From: Aradus depressus | Lineage: Eukaryota; Arthropoda; Insecta; Hemiptera; Aradidae | Direction of reading: 5' to 3' | DNA length: 64,000 nt | NCBI GenBank assembly: GCA_963662175.1 | Contig: OY759216.1 | Span: 36,721,087 to 36,785,086 of the forward strand | In this document: piece by piece, positions 30,873 through 41,734 of the stretch | Layout: every line of letters starts with the position of its first letter | How positions within the stretch are numbered: the stretch's first letter is position 1 | Notes under the pieces: generated by a model | Database searches by the model: none | The model's input: the letters and a program-made list of their open reading frames with translations, nothing else | What the model was told of the DNA's origin: nothing | Position numbers and translations under genes: made by a program

Positions 30873-31690
30873 GTTAGTTATTATAACTCATGCCCGGGCT
30901 TTAACTACGAAGTCATGTCGCTTAAGTACCCTACAGACGAGCCAACCGCGTCGGCCCAACCAAATCGGGTCCCAATCTGGTCGGGTCGGAGCTCGGTTAC
31001 ACACGACCCGACTTGGTCAGTTGCCCACTGCTTCTTGGTTGCGTTTGTTTCTCTAGCGAATGACGTCATTCTATTTTATAAATTATATTTAAGAAAAATT
31101 TTGAAACTGTTCATCAAGTGGCTCCAATTTTGGATACATTTAAAAAAGTTGGTCTTGTATATAAACAAACTCAAATAAGTCTAAATAAATCACAAAATAG
31201 TGATAAGTGATCTGATAAGACCTCACAAACGTCAAAAACAGCTGATTATTATCAATTTGTTGGATGACAGCGCTACACACGTTCCGATCTTGTCGGCTAG
31301 GGCGCCCGATGAAGGGCGGTCGGCTGGGACGGACCACCCGACAGCCGACATAGGGACCCGATCAGATCGGGCTAGTGCGTTCCCTACACACAACCTGATT
31401 TATCACCCGACCTGACCAAATTGGCCCAACCGCCCGATCAAATCGATTCGTCTGTAGGACCCATTACTACTAGAGCACACTATCGTGGCTCTGATGGACA
31501 TGAGCCTGACTGTGGGGTCCTAAATTTTGCCTACCTAGGTTTAGTTCCCCTTAAGGACTTAGGTAATACCTAAAGTCTTTAACGAGTATCTGACATCGGA
31601 TAGGCTCGGGATCATCGCTTAATGTCCCATACAAAGGACGGCATGCTCAACTTTTTTTTTACTTTCTAGATAAAATAAACTAAGGCCGCG
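30873..31690 (-). mobile_element. SINE-A split by a PIF/Harbinger-type MITE
   Basis: The reversed 3' end (30873-30921, TTAACTACGAAGTCATGTCG) and the remainder (31467-31690, CTACTAGAGCACACTATC onward to the stem and GGCC) join into one SINE-A copy once the insert and one TTA are removed. The head is missing. Confidence 0.85.
30925..31463. mobile_element. MITE with TTA duplication (PIF/Harbinger-type)
   Basis: 539 bp with inverted ends sharing CCTACAGACGA, then GGTTGGGCC-type GC-rich subterminal repeats on each side. TTA flanks it at 30922-30924 and 31464-31466. The palindrome GAATGACGTCATTC lies at about 31058-31071. No transposase frame. Confidence 0.75.
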
Positions 31691-31692
31691 TA

Positions 31693-31915
31693 TGTGATAT
31701 GAGTGACAGGGACTTTCGTATACCAACCACATTTTTATAGGTCACTTCCCCCGTCTCAAATTAATTTCATACTGGCATTACTAAGTATGAGAAAGTCACT
31801 CAGCATTAGGCAGTACTTTCATATAGCCAGTAACACCAGTATAAGGAGAGAGGGGGAGGGAGAGTGTTATGAAAACATCAGGTTGATATACGAAACAACC
31901 GTTATGGCCACATCG
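31693..31915. repeat. R6 foldback MITE
   Basis: TGTGATATGAGTGACAGGGA then CTTTCGTATACCAACCAC on the left; GGTTGATATACGAAACAACC and GTTATGGCCACATC on the right. It abuts the preceding SINE. Confidence 0.65.
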
Positions 31916-32345
31916 TATATTTATTTAACAATATTATTACAAACTGAGTCATTAGTAATTAGTATTTATTATTAGTCTAGAATGGCCCGAAACAAGTTCC
32001 ATTTGGTAAACTCAATATTCGAAACCACACAAGTATTATTTTGGTGTGTCATAATCGATAATGGCCGATTTATAGAAGTGTATCAATGTATTTGTCTACT
32101 GATTAAAAATATTTGTTTTACTTTAATTTTGTGTTTACGACTATATATATATACAATATATATAATAAGCAAATGTGATACATAATAAATAAATGTCTTG
32201 GATGCTGTAAGAGAAATCATTCATCAATGACACTCCATTATCTTGTTAATTTACGGATGAGAAAGAGAAATTGAAATATATACAAAAAAAAAATTGTTAG
32301 ATGAAAAAGAAACATAAAACGTTTGTATATGATTAGTCTTCAATC

Positions 32346-32640
32346 CACTAGTAAGTCTCGATGCCATTGCCGCCTCAGTCTCCGAACATGAACATTAAGA
32401 AGGGTTCTTGTGGCAAGTCTGCGGACTAAAGGATTAGGGTGAAAGGAAAGGGTAGAATGGAATTTTCTGTAGAGGGATTTAATTACATCCCTTACAAAGG
32501 GAATCTGCAAGTCATTGTGAAGGGTAGCATTAGAGACGTAGAATGGAGCGTTTGTGATTTTACGAACGATACGGGATTGGAGGTTTTGGATCTATAAGAA
32601 TTCGAAGGTTAAGTTGAGCCCCAGAGTCAAAATATTTAAC
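32346..32640 (-). pseudogene. Jockey-clade LINE RT C-terminus, well preserved
   Basis: The minus-strand frame gives IQNLQSRIVRKITNAPFYVS, then NATLHNDLQIPFVRDVIKS, FHPNPLVRRLATRTL and RRLRRQWHRDLLVD before a stop at about 32347: about 83 codons without interruption. One upstream frameshift separates DSGAQLNLRIL. It has no ATG. This is the same module as the 24663-25523 C-terminus, but with NAPFYVSN instead of CPPYINN, so a second lineage. Confidence 0.78.
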
Positions 32641-32929
32641 AATATTATCTAATATTGTTTACTTATTCGTTTAATTTATATTAAAGTTATTCTTATACAT
32701 CATGCAAAAGTTGTTTTTAGTAGATCAATTCGTCACTTGTATGCCTTCAAGACGTACATAAACTCGTAGAGCCAGGATTTCCAGTTGTTCTATTAATGTA
32801 CAGGGTGTCCCACGAAACTTACTCAATCCCAAAATTTGCCTTAATTTTTGAATATTTCACCGACTTTTCATGTTCAGTCAGGATCAAACAATAAAATTTG
32901 GGTAAAATTCCAATGTAATTTTTATCAAG

Positions 32930-33075
32930 AATTTCAATCTTCTTAACCTTGTAAACTTTCTTTACCGTCTTAACATTCCTAATCTTGTAAACTTTCTTTA
33001 CCTTTTCAACCTTCGTAACCCTCTAAATTTCTTAACCTTCGTAACCCTATAAACATTCTTAACCTTCAATTTTTT
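32930..33075. repeat. Degenerate minisatellite
   Basis: Words of the type CTTAACCTTGTAAACTTTC and CAACCTTCGTAACCCT recur about every 25-27 bp, roughly five times. Confidence 0.7.
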
Positions 33076-33669
33076 AGACAACTATTTATTTCCTTCTTCA
33101 CGGTTTATAATGACTCCAGTGGACGTGCATTATGAAGGTGGTAAGTGTTTGAGTGAGAGTCTTCATACTCTTCGCTATATAACTTCGCTCCGCTCATAAG
33201 GAATGTTATTTACACAACAGAACCTCAACCTTCATTGACATTGAAAAGATACTGTCGACTCTATCAATCATTATAGTTATTATTTTATATTTTTAATATA
33301 CTCTCTAAAATTGGCCTTTTAGTTCAACCCAGAGAAAAATCGGATATGTTGCAGCTTTGCAAAATCAGAATGAACCATTCCTGACGAAATACCGAAAAAA
33401 TATTTTGGCACGCATTCATATCAATTTGGCTTTTTTTTTTTGGCATAAACAAAAATGTATTATTATTTGTTTTATTGATGTTTTTTTCAAGAAAGTTTTC
33501 AGTGTTTTGGTGTCTCTCATAGTGTAAAGACTTCATTATCAGAGTGTGTAGATATACGAGGAAGACGCAGGAAATAGAGGTAACAATTTAAATTATAAGA
33601 AAATTAAAAAAATATATCGCAAGCAGAAGCTGAGTAAAATTAGCAAATTTCCATATTAGAAATTTTTTT

Positions 33670-33830
33670 TATTTTCTTATATTTTTAGTATAAGAAAGTA
33701 TTGTAGTATCGTACTTGTGCTATTTTTGAGATTTCTGTCTATGTCGTGTGTGTATGTGAATGAAATTTTACTCAGAAACGATAGCAACAACGAACTTGAA
33801 TTTCAAGATTTCAAAAGGATCCTGATTGGG
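33670..33830 (+). repeat. R7 repeat copy
   Basis: GTATAAGAAAGTATTGTAGT, then TGTGTGTATGTGAATG and GAAACGATAGCAACAACGAA, as in 12105-12330 and 61750-62000. Confidence 0.45.
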
Positions 33831-33891
33831 AGGGAGGTTGCTGTTTGCATTGAGTAAGACTAGTTAATCCAAGGATAGTCTTATCATGTCC

Positions 33892-34085
33892 TGGAGGTAG
33901 CGTGCTAGCCTACTGAACTCAAGATCGCGGGTTCGAAAGGTAAAAACCTTGAGCACACCGTCCTTCGGATATGACGTTAGAAGATGCTCCCCAAGCCTGT
34001 GCAATGTCAGGTACTCTTTAAAATCCCCTCTACCTTAGGTAGTAAACCTGGGTCGGAAAATTTAGGAGCCCCACTGTAGAGCTCC
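33892..34085 (+). mobile_element. SINE-A2, internally deleted
   Basis: GGTAGCGTGCTAGCCTACTG, the B box GGGTTCGAAA, then directly GGTAAAAACCTTGAGC and CGTCCTTCGGATATGACGTT. The 3' tail is lost. Confidence 0.75.
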
Positions 34086-34493
34086 CAGAGAAGAGATAAG
34101 AGCATTGGATGCTTAGGTCCCTAGTTGTATTCACTCATTCTTAGCTATGGCACTTCTGCTGAGAAGAATTATTGATTGAGAAGACTCAGACTTGCAGAAA
34201 TAGGTTGTCACTAATAGAATTACACGCTGAAAGAGGTTTCCTTATCAGAAGAGAGTTTCTACTCATTTGAAAGCAACGAAATTCATCATGATTTTGATTG
34301 AAGTCATTTTCTTGAGCATTTGCACTGCAACCCAATAAGACCATCCACTGAGTCCAAAATAAATGATGAAGGGTATCAAATCGTTTTGAGTGAAATACTC
34401 ATTAGAAGAGTTCATGAGATTATCCACATGACGGCTTGATGACGAAAAAAATATTTATCTTAATTTTAATTTTATTAAAAACTGTATTTATTA

Positions 34494-34632
34494 GTTAGTT
34501 ATTATGACTCATGCCCGGGCTTTAATTAGGAGGTAATATCGCCAACTACCAGAGCGCTCTTTCGTCGCTCTGGTGGATATGAGCCCAACTACTATGGGAG
34601 CCTTACATTTTGCCTACCCAGGTTTATTCATT
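34494..34632 (-). mobile_element. SINE-A 3' half
   Basis: TTAGTTAGTTATTATGACTC tail of the TTAG type, then the 3' domain to TTGCCTACCCAGGTTTATTC. Confidence 0.8.
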
Positions 34633-34757
34633 ATTCACATAATAATACATAACATCATACAGTATATATTATAGATAATAATATAGGGTACCCAGGTAAA
34701 TAAATAAAATTAACAATCTTGACAATATATTTAGGTATGGATTTTGATTACTGTATT

Positions 34758-35063
34758 TATTTTTGTTCGGTATAAAAGAATATACATATCGTCACCTTAA
34801 TACTACAACTAGACATCTCGAAATTCAATTTTGAGAAAAACGCAAATTTTTTTTTTTTTTAATCAGCCGTAGTAGAATGATCTAAATTGAACTACTGACA
34901 TTTTTACATAAGTTCTTTACTTAAAGAGTTGTCTATTTCTAGTACAACAAAGAAATCTGCAAAATACAACTAATGGTACAATAATCCCATACAGGTCAAT
35001 TTTCGGGTTATCTAGTTGTAGTATTAAAGTGACGATATATTCTTTTATGCCGAACAAAAATAA
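34758..35063. mobile_element. MITE with about 60-bp inverted ends
   Basis: Left TTATTTTTGTTCGGTATAAA, CATATCGTCACCTTAATAC; right mirror GTATTAAAGTGACGATATAT and TTTATGCCGAACAAAAATAA. Superfamily uncertain. Subterminal text resembles 35781-36166. Confidence 0.75.
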
Positions 35064-35780
35064 TTATAGAACTATTAAAATCTACCAATATATAAATATA
35101 TATATATTTATACCACAACAGATGTAGGTTGAGCAGAGCCTCCCCACCTCTTTATCTTTTATCACCGTTTTATGTATTCACATCTAGTAATAAATGTATT
35201 TTTCTATTATTATTATAAGTCGTGACAGTTAAAATCACTTCTCAAGTAAAATACTGTAACTGTATTGTGCATTCTGTACGCTATATATTTGTTCCACTTT
35301 TTACTCTCTTGTACCTTAAATATATTGTATTCGTAAGGAAAATGGTAACCAAATTAAATCAAACAATAATATTATTGAATACTCAGTCAGTGGTTAAACA
35401 CAAAACAAAAATAGGTTTTAATGATTGAGTTGAACAGGGTAGTAATTATTGATGGGGGTGGGGGAAGGGGGTGGGAATCACCGTATTGAAAAAAGTATAA
35501 TTTTCCAATCAATGTAACCTTAGAGACTGGACATAGCCGACCAACTCTACTGTCACAGTATGGATCCTTGACCACGATACCAGCCTGATATCCGAACCAT
35601 GGTAGCCGTAGTAGTGTGCTTGTCCAATCTGGATAGGGTCATCATTCCCCTACCCGCTGGAACCCTAGGATTTTTTAAAAATGTTCCTGTCAAAATTAGC
35701 AAAAAAGAACACTAATGGAATCACTTCGGTGTCCGTCCGTCTGTCACAGGCGATTTTCTCTGAAACTATTCGAAATAACA

Positions 35781-36166
35781 TATCGTCGCTTAAGCAGCAA
35801 CACGGCATATCTCAATTTTGAGAGGTTTACAGGAAAGAGGAAAAACTTTTTTTGTGATGATTATTGTAGTAATTTTACTTTATCAACGAGTGATCCAATG
35901 TTTATTTGGTCAAATATTTATTATTTGTTAAAACCAAAAGTAATTTAATTAAAAAGGCTGGTATTTATGGTGTTGAGTTATGCGCTGTTTGCAGGTAGGG
36001 TTGAGATGTGTGGTGTTGTCTTTTTTATATTTTCACGCTCCTAGTGGCCGGTAGAGTGAAACTAGTAATCTGAGCTTGTTTACCGCAAAAATACGAATCC
36101 AACGATATGCATAACTCAATTTGGGCAAAAATTGAGTTATGCTGTGTTGCTGCTTAAGCGACGATA
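35781..36166. mobile_element. MITE with perfect 20-bp ends
   Basis: TATCGTCGCTTAAGCAGCAA at 35781 is exactly complemented at 36147-36166. The similarity extends imperfectly through CTCAATTTT. The interior has no conserved frame. Confidence 0.8.
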
Positions 36167-36969
36167 TATAACTATGTGAAATTTAGCATAGAGATAGGGC
36201 CCAATAAGACGTAAAGTAAATTTAGCACTGAGATAGGGTGCGGTGGCCCAATTAGACGTAAAGTCTAAAAAGTTGAACTTTGATTCTGGGGTTATCTTCA
36301 GGGGGTAAATTGGGAAATTAAAAAAAAAAACATTTCTCAAGGGTATCGTGTAGGATGTCAAATGAAAGCATATTGAAGCACAAATTCAACAATATATAGG
36401 ATTTATTTATTTTTTACATTTTTCGGGAAAAACACTTAAAAATTGCTGTCCCCCACCCTTATCAACAAAAGGATCGCTCAAAATATCTGAAAAAAATCAT
36501 GAACATTGAGAATTAGGTGTAGATGTAGTCAAAATTATCAGGATAAAAAGATTCTAGCGCGATCAATTGTTATAAACAATTTAATTGTTTATTTCCTTAT
36601 AAATGGGGGACTGATGGCATGGAACACTAATTGTGCAAGTATAGTTTGCATTTGACCGATTTCTTTTATCTCGGAGTTAAAAAAGAAAAAAACCCATGGG
36701 TTGGTTGTTAAACGTCATTTTATAAACGAATATCCTATAAACTCATAAAAGAATTAATTTTTCTAATGCCCTTCCTCACTTCTTGAAAATAATAGAAACA
36801 AAAAAAAAAATTAAACTTCAACAAAAAATATTTATGTTATAAGAACCCCTATAATCGGAAAGGGAAATTTTTTTTCATTGTTCTAGAATTGTATAAACGA
36901 ATCATGATATAAAAATCGTGTTTCAAATACAAAAACATTATTTGATATTTAGCTTTCTTTTTTATTCTC

Positions 36970-37400
36970 TTGGCTTAGGTCCTCCATAGATATCCTATAA
37001 GTAGATCCTCCATAGATATCCTATAAGTAGATTCTCCATAGATATCCTATAAGTAGATCCTCCATAGATATCCTATAAGTAGATCCTCCATAGATATCCT
37101 ATAAGTAGATCCTCCATAGATATCCTATAAGTAGATTCTCCATAGATATCCTATAAGTTCTGTCGAATCCATTTTCTTTAATATTTTCATGACTATCATT
37201 TTTTTTTTTTTTATTACTTGTATAAGAATTTATTTCCATTTAATTGGTTTACTTTTATGTATTTTTTTTATTGTTAAAATTTATATTCTTTTTATTTATT
37301 TCTATATTTCGCGACCAAAGGACGGCACGCCAAAACGTCTCAAAATATCATCGTGAGAAAGACACTTCTGAAATAATTATAAAAAATATTTATCATAATT
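36970..37400 (+). repeat. R5 repeat copy
   Basis: Same order as 5403-5815: CCTCCATAGATATCCT units, T-rich tract, CGACCAAAGGACGGCACGCC in place of the core, AAGACACTTCTG and a downstream foldback at 37446-37540. Confidence 0.55.
36977..37158. repeat. 26-bp minisatellite, seven copies
   Basis: AGATCCTCCATAGATATCCT plus ATAAGT repeats every 26 bp, with only a C/T variant at one position. The related locus at about 5412 has a single unit. Confidence 0.97.
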
Positions 37401-37445
37401 TAAATTACTAATTATTATTATTTAATACTAGAAAAGCAATCATCA

Positions 37446-37540
37446 CAAAACTAATAAAATTGTTAAATGCATCAGATATAGTTTTTAATTACTAAAAACT
37501 ATATCTAATGTATTTAACAATATTATTATTTTTGTGCTGA
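37446..37540. repeat. Hairpin of about 43-bp arms
   Basis: CAAAACTAATAAAATTGTTA and CAGATATAGTTTTTA are mirrored by TAAAAACTATATCTAATG and AACAATATTATTATTTTTG. Confidence 0.75.
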
Positions 37541-38199
37541 TTAATTTTCTTGTATTTATTTATTTCATTCTGTTTTCTACACAATAATTATTAATAACTA
37601 CATAGATTGGTCAAAAAAAGTTTGTAATTCATGTGAAGGACATCTTGACGCAACAATCAATATGTTTTCTAGAAATTCATATCTTCGGGGAAATCTATAT
37701 ATACCTATGTATATAAATAGTTACAAAGAATATTTTTTATTTGAATTCTTTATTGAACTAAACCTAAAAATAATATAATTTCGTACCAACCGTAAGCAAC
37801 TGAACCAACCACAATGACCTCATGATGAGAAGCTGCTGGTGGAATGGCAGCAACAGTTGCGACCCACTTTTATAAAGCATAAAAAAATTATCCTTTTTAA
37901 TAAAAAAACTACCAATAATAAATATATTTTAAAATTCGTTCCTCTAAATAGCAATTTTAATATTACTTTGAAATATTTTCTACAAAAATGTATTTAACAT
38001 TCTTTGTGGGCTATAACTTTGTCGATTTTGTCATATCTCAAACTGGGTGATCCTCGAAAAAAAGGAATACATAAAAAAATGTGACTCAGTTTTTTTTATA
38101 ACTGTTATTTGAAGAGATTCTAGATTAGGTCATAAATGTAAGCGGTATCTAGTAACATGTATTAAGACCCTGAGGTAAGTTAAGTAAGTTAGGTCACGT

Positions 38200-38400
38200 G
38201 ACTTTTTCATTTCAAATTTCAGTTGCATTGCTACAATTGTTTCTGAGTTGGAGGGCTCGCAAAGTTTCGATCACATACACACCCACCACAGAGACAGACA
38301 TCGCAAAATAATACCGTTGAAGCTTTATCTCGGAGTTTTGGACGATTACCATACATCCATATATACAAAAGGTATAAGAATGTAAAACAATAATTCAATT
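38200..38400 (-). repeat. R7 repeat copy
   Basis: TTTCATTTCAAATTTCAGTT, then TTTCTGAGTTGGAGGGCTCG and ACATACACACCCACC, parallel to 61800-61990. Confidence 0.45.
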
Positions 38401-38439
38401 TATCTGCTTTTAATGAAAAAAAAAAGCGCCCAGAAGGAC

Positions 38440-38770
38440 GACAACTATCAATTTTTCGCGAAAGATCCGAGGCTCAACTCAAATCCCCTAATGACTGCCG
38501 ACGTAATGAATATATCGACATGAAATTGTATGTTTAAATTAAAAACCTCAAAGGTCAGCACATAGGGGAATCAGAGAAGGGGGCCTCATATCAAAAACCT
38601 AAATAACTTCCGATGTAATGAATGTATCGACACAAAATTTAGTATGAGGACTCAGAAGCCAATATGTAACTCAATTATTGATTTTTGACTCAATCGGCCG
38701 ATTGATTTTTAAGGAAGAGCAACAATTAAATTAATTCGTTCTGAGAAAGTACATTGCTGGTGATTCAGTC
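38440..38770 (+). repeat. R3 copy
   Basis: Two internal units (CGACGTAATGAATATATCGA and GATGTAATGAATGTATCGAC) and the CAATCGGCCGATTGATTTTT and GTACATTGCTGGTGATTCA end. Confidence 0.6.
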
Positions 38771-39194
38771 TTTTTTTTTATGGATTTTTTCATTATATAA
38801 TGTGATGAGCGATTTACATGTTGCGAAGTTTTTTCAAAAATTCTAGTATTAAAATATAGAAATTGTTTTTCAAAAATTGTATAACTATAAAAAAATAAGG
38901 TAATTCCTCTTTGATCCTTTTACATTTCGCTAATATTTCCTCAAGTCCTTTAAAGAAGAAAATCCGAATGGAGAAAATAATTTTCCAAATTCTCCAACAA
39001 AGAGTTTATCTGATTAGATAATAAAATTTACCGATTGAGAAAATATGAAGTTCATCTCACATGCGTACTGCCGTCCAGAGTGCAGTGCGTCTGACCAAAT
39101 TTATACGTTATTCTTGACGACATAATCCTTTAGTTTTATTGTACTACTGGAATTTCTTTCATATTCGAGTAAAAGTAGTCTTTCATATTCGTAT

Positions 39195-39309
39195 TTGCGG
39201 GTTTGAATCTCGTCCGGGAGTGAGTTTCATTTCGTAGATAGAACCCCCTACCATGCCATAGACATGGCTAATATGCATCGTACATAAAGCAAAAAAAAAA
39301 AAAAAAAAA
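39195..39309 (+). mobile_element. SINE-B, 5' truncated
   Basis: Starts at the B box (GCGGGTTTGAATCTCGTCCG) and ends GGCTAATATGCATCGTACAT, AAAGC and a poly-A run. Confidence 0.85.
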
Positions 39310-39418
39310 CTTACTTTCGCATCAAAAATAAAAACTATTGGCGGGGAAAGAGGGGAAACGTCCGCCACGCATATAAGAGAGTAATGAAACATCATATATT
39401 GGAGAGATATTGTGAAAC

Positions 39419-39672
39419 ATTTAATAAAAAATATAAACAGTATGTTTTTTTTCTCTAAATATTGTCAATTTCACAAAATATATAAAATTTCCATATATTT
39501 TATAGTACCCCCATGGGTACTTTCGGTGCTGCTACCATCTTCAGCCACGACTTTACAAATACTGTATTGAAGATGGTACAAATACCGAAATTAACCCCAT
39601 ATATTTTGTGAAATACACAATATTAAAAAAAAACAAAAAACATACGTTTTTCTTTATATTTTTTATTATGAA
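39419..39672. repeat. Foldback with GAAA core
   Basis: Arms ATTTAATAAAAAATATAAAC... and ...CTTTATATTTTTTATTATGA. Near the centre GGCTGAAGATGGTAG (minus strand, about 39540) and TTGAAGATGGTACAAATACC (plus, 39566) each precede GAAA. Confidence 0.7.
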
Positions 39673-40064
39673 TTAGATACCTAATATTTATGTTTGTTCC
39701 CATGTCGCTTAACTCCAATAATCTATTGCATTCTAAAATGCGCCAGCAAAAAAAAAAAAAAAATCGGTTTAATGACATTAAGACAGCATTAATCGCACAT
39801 AAGGGAGGTAATTTTATAAAGAAAGGTATAATAACCAGGAAGGTATAGGTGAAGTTATGTAATCGATGATTCCAAATGTAAAAAAAAAAAAAAATTGTCT
39901 GTCTATGAACACGATAACTCCCGATAAAATGAATGTATCGACACGAAATTTAGTATGATTCAGTATGCAGTAAAATGAACTAGAAGCTATTCCTTTCAAT
40001 ATATATCATATTAAACGGGTGAGCTGGTTTGGACAACCAGGGACCTAAGCATTCAATGCTTTCA

Positions 40065-40224
40065 GGTAGCCCTACAATGGAAGTACCAAAATTTTCCTAG
40101 CCAGGAGACCATTTAACGTCCCTAAGGACGGCGTGCTCTAGGTTTTGTTAGCTCCTCTGTAAAAAGGCTAAGGGCCCTCACTATCTTGAGCACAGTAGGC
40201 AAGTTGAGCACTATCGGCGCCCTC
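40065..40224 (-). mobile_element. SINE-A2, degraded
   Basis: AGGACGGCGTGCTCTAGGTT, AAGGCTAAGGGCCCTC and ATCGGCGCCCTC mark the reversed middle and head. The B box is mostly lost. Confidence 0.6.
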
Positions 40225-40452
40225 TACTTCAGTATAGTGCTAATGAATACTCCAGTTGTGGGTTCAGTAACTCCACCTAGAGGGGCTGAGGTTCAAATTC
40301 TCATCACCAGAAAAGGTGTTAGTCACCAATTGCTGGATATTTTTGGTTATTTTTTTTTTTTTATTTTGGATAATTAACATAAGTTGACTAAATTAATCAA
40401 AATTGATGGAAAGCAAAGTCGAGCAAACCTTATCCTCCCCCCTAAAAACCCT

Positions 40453-40682
40453 AAATCTGGAAGGTGAAAAAACCTTGAGCAAACCGTCCTTCGGATGGGA
40501 CGTTAAGCGATGGTCCCGAGCCACTGCCATGTCAGGTTCGTTAAAGACCCCTTCCCTGAGTAACTAAACCTGAGAGGACAACATTTAGGACTCCCACAGA
40601 AGAGTTGGGCTCATGTCTACCAGGCGACGAAAGAGAACTCTGGTAGTAGGCGATATGACCTTGAAGTTTAAGCAAGGACAAA
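40453..40682 (+). mobile_element. SINE-A2 body, head missing
   Basis: ATCTGGAAGGTGAAAAAACC through GGATGGGACGTTAAGCGATG and CTCTGGTAGTAGGCGATATG. Confidence 0.8.
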
Positions 40683-40757
40683 AAAAAACGGGATTGAATT
40701 TATTTTATTGATTTTTTTTTCAAGTGAAAATTAGATAGATTTGAGCGCTGTTATACC

Positions 40758-41039
40758 GTGGAGGTAGAGATGATATATTTTTGTGGGAGTACTTGCCTGG
40801 GTATGCGGTCGTACGAGTCCCAAGAGGTGAGACAGTTGTATGATGAGTACCTGCTAGAGCCTGCCATCACGGCCCAGGCCGGACTGAGGAGGAGTCGGCC
40901 CCCACCACCCGACCTACCCCCACCACCGTACTCACAACCCCCTACCCCCACATCGTACTCTCCACAGGGACAATACACACAATACATTTTGATTATTATT
41001 TTTAAATTTATTGGACGAGAAAGAAAAAATCGAGAGTGA
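40758..41039 (+). CDS. Proline-rich exon-like ORF, unrecognised
   Basis: A 93-codon frame whose centre (about 40826-40975) is strongly GC-rich and protein-like: VRQLYDEYLLEPAITAQAGL, then RRSRPPPPDLPPPPYSQPP and TPTSYSPQGQYTQY. PPPPY is a WW-domain-binding type motif and the sequence would suit a cytoplasmic tail. Codon use differs sharply from the AT-rich flanks. Real boundaries are unknown: CAAGAG/GTGAGA at about 40828 could be a splice donor, and the hydrophobic last residues look like read-through into intron or repeat. The family is not recognised, and an opposite-strand 97-codon frame looks like a shadow. Confidence 0.35.
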   Translation: MEVEMIYFCGSTCLGMRSYESQEVRQLYDEYLLEPAITAQAGLRRSRPPPPDLPPPPYSQPPTPTSYSPQGQYTQYILIIIFKFIGRERKNRE

Positions 41040-41159
41040 ATCATCGGCTATGTAAATCCCCAGCATAAATGAAGTTTTTCCTAGCCCTCTAAAACCATTC
41101 TGTTTTGGTTAAAAATCATTAGTTGAGTTATACAAGGACTTCGATCATCCGGCACTTAT

Positions 41160-41600
41160 TAGGGTTTTAAGTTGAGCGACAGAAATCTGATAGCTGTCGG
41201 TTTAGAATTTACATAAAAAATTTCGTATCAATACGTTCATTGCATCGGCAGATATTAGAGTTTTTGTGTTAAGCCTCCCTTAAATATATGTCTTTCCATA
41301 AGGATTCTGGATACACCAACCTGAATGTCGTGGCTGATACATTCATTACATTGACAGATAATAGAGTAATCTAGTTAAGCCCTCCCTACCTTCCCTACGA
41401 CTGATTTGTGTCGTCCTTATGGAGTTCTGTATACACACAACATTTCGTGTTGATACATTCATTCTATCGGAAGTTATCGTTATTATGTTAGAAACCCTGA
41501 AGGACGACACCTATCTATTTTTCGCAAAAAAGCGGAGATAAGAAAAAGGGGGGGGGGGGGGGGGGGGGGGGCTCAACTCAAAAAGCCCAATAACTTTTTT
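41160..41600 (-). repeat. R3 copy with G-run
   Basis: Three internal units (TTCATTGCATCGGCAGATAT, TTCATTACATTGACAGATAA, TTCATTCTATCGGAAGTTAT) about 125 bp apart. A run of 24 Gs lies at 41548-41571. Confidence 0.65.
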
Positions 41601-41612
41601 TACTATGCTGGC

Positions 41613-41711
41613 GACAGGAAGGAGCAGCAACTCATGGCCAGGAACTCAATGGCGCCGAGTTTAGCTTCAAGCATTTCGACCTGCTCCAGCTCCATAGGCG
41701 TCAAATACCTA
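41613..41711 (-). CDS. Possible terminal exon, unrecognised
   Basis: Minus strand: a sequence ending in TTTTGAAATAG, which could be a 3' splice site, is followed by YLTPMELEQVEMLEAKLGAI and EFLAMSCCSFLSPA, then TAG at 41613-41615. About 33 codons, rich in G/C at third positions and unlike the flanking repeats. It could also be translated from the internal ATG. Nothing in it identifies a family. The neighbouring 73-bp array lies just upstream on this strand. Confidence 0.3.
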
Positions 41712-41734
41712 TTTCAAAATATTAGTTATAAATA

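Noticed and set aside
30915..31415. Several 60-90-codon ORFs on both strands
   Set aside because: All lie in the noncoding PIF/Harbinger-type MITE.
40751..41044. 97-codon minus ORF rich in glycine
   Set aside because: Antisense shadow of the proline-rich plus-strand frame.
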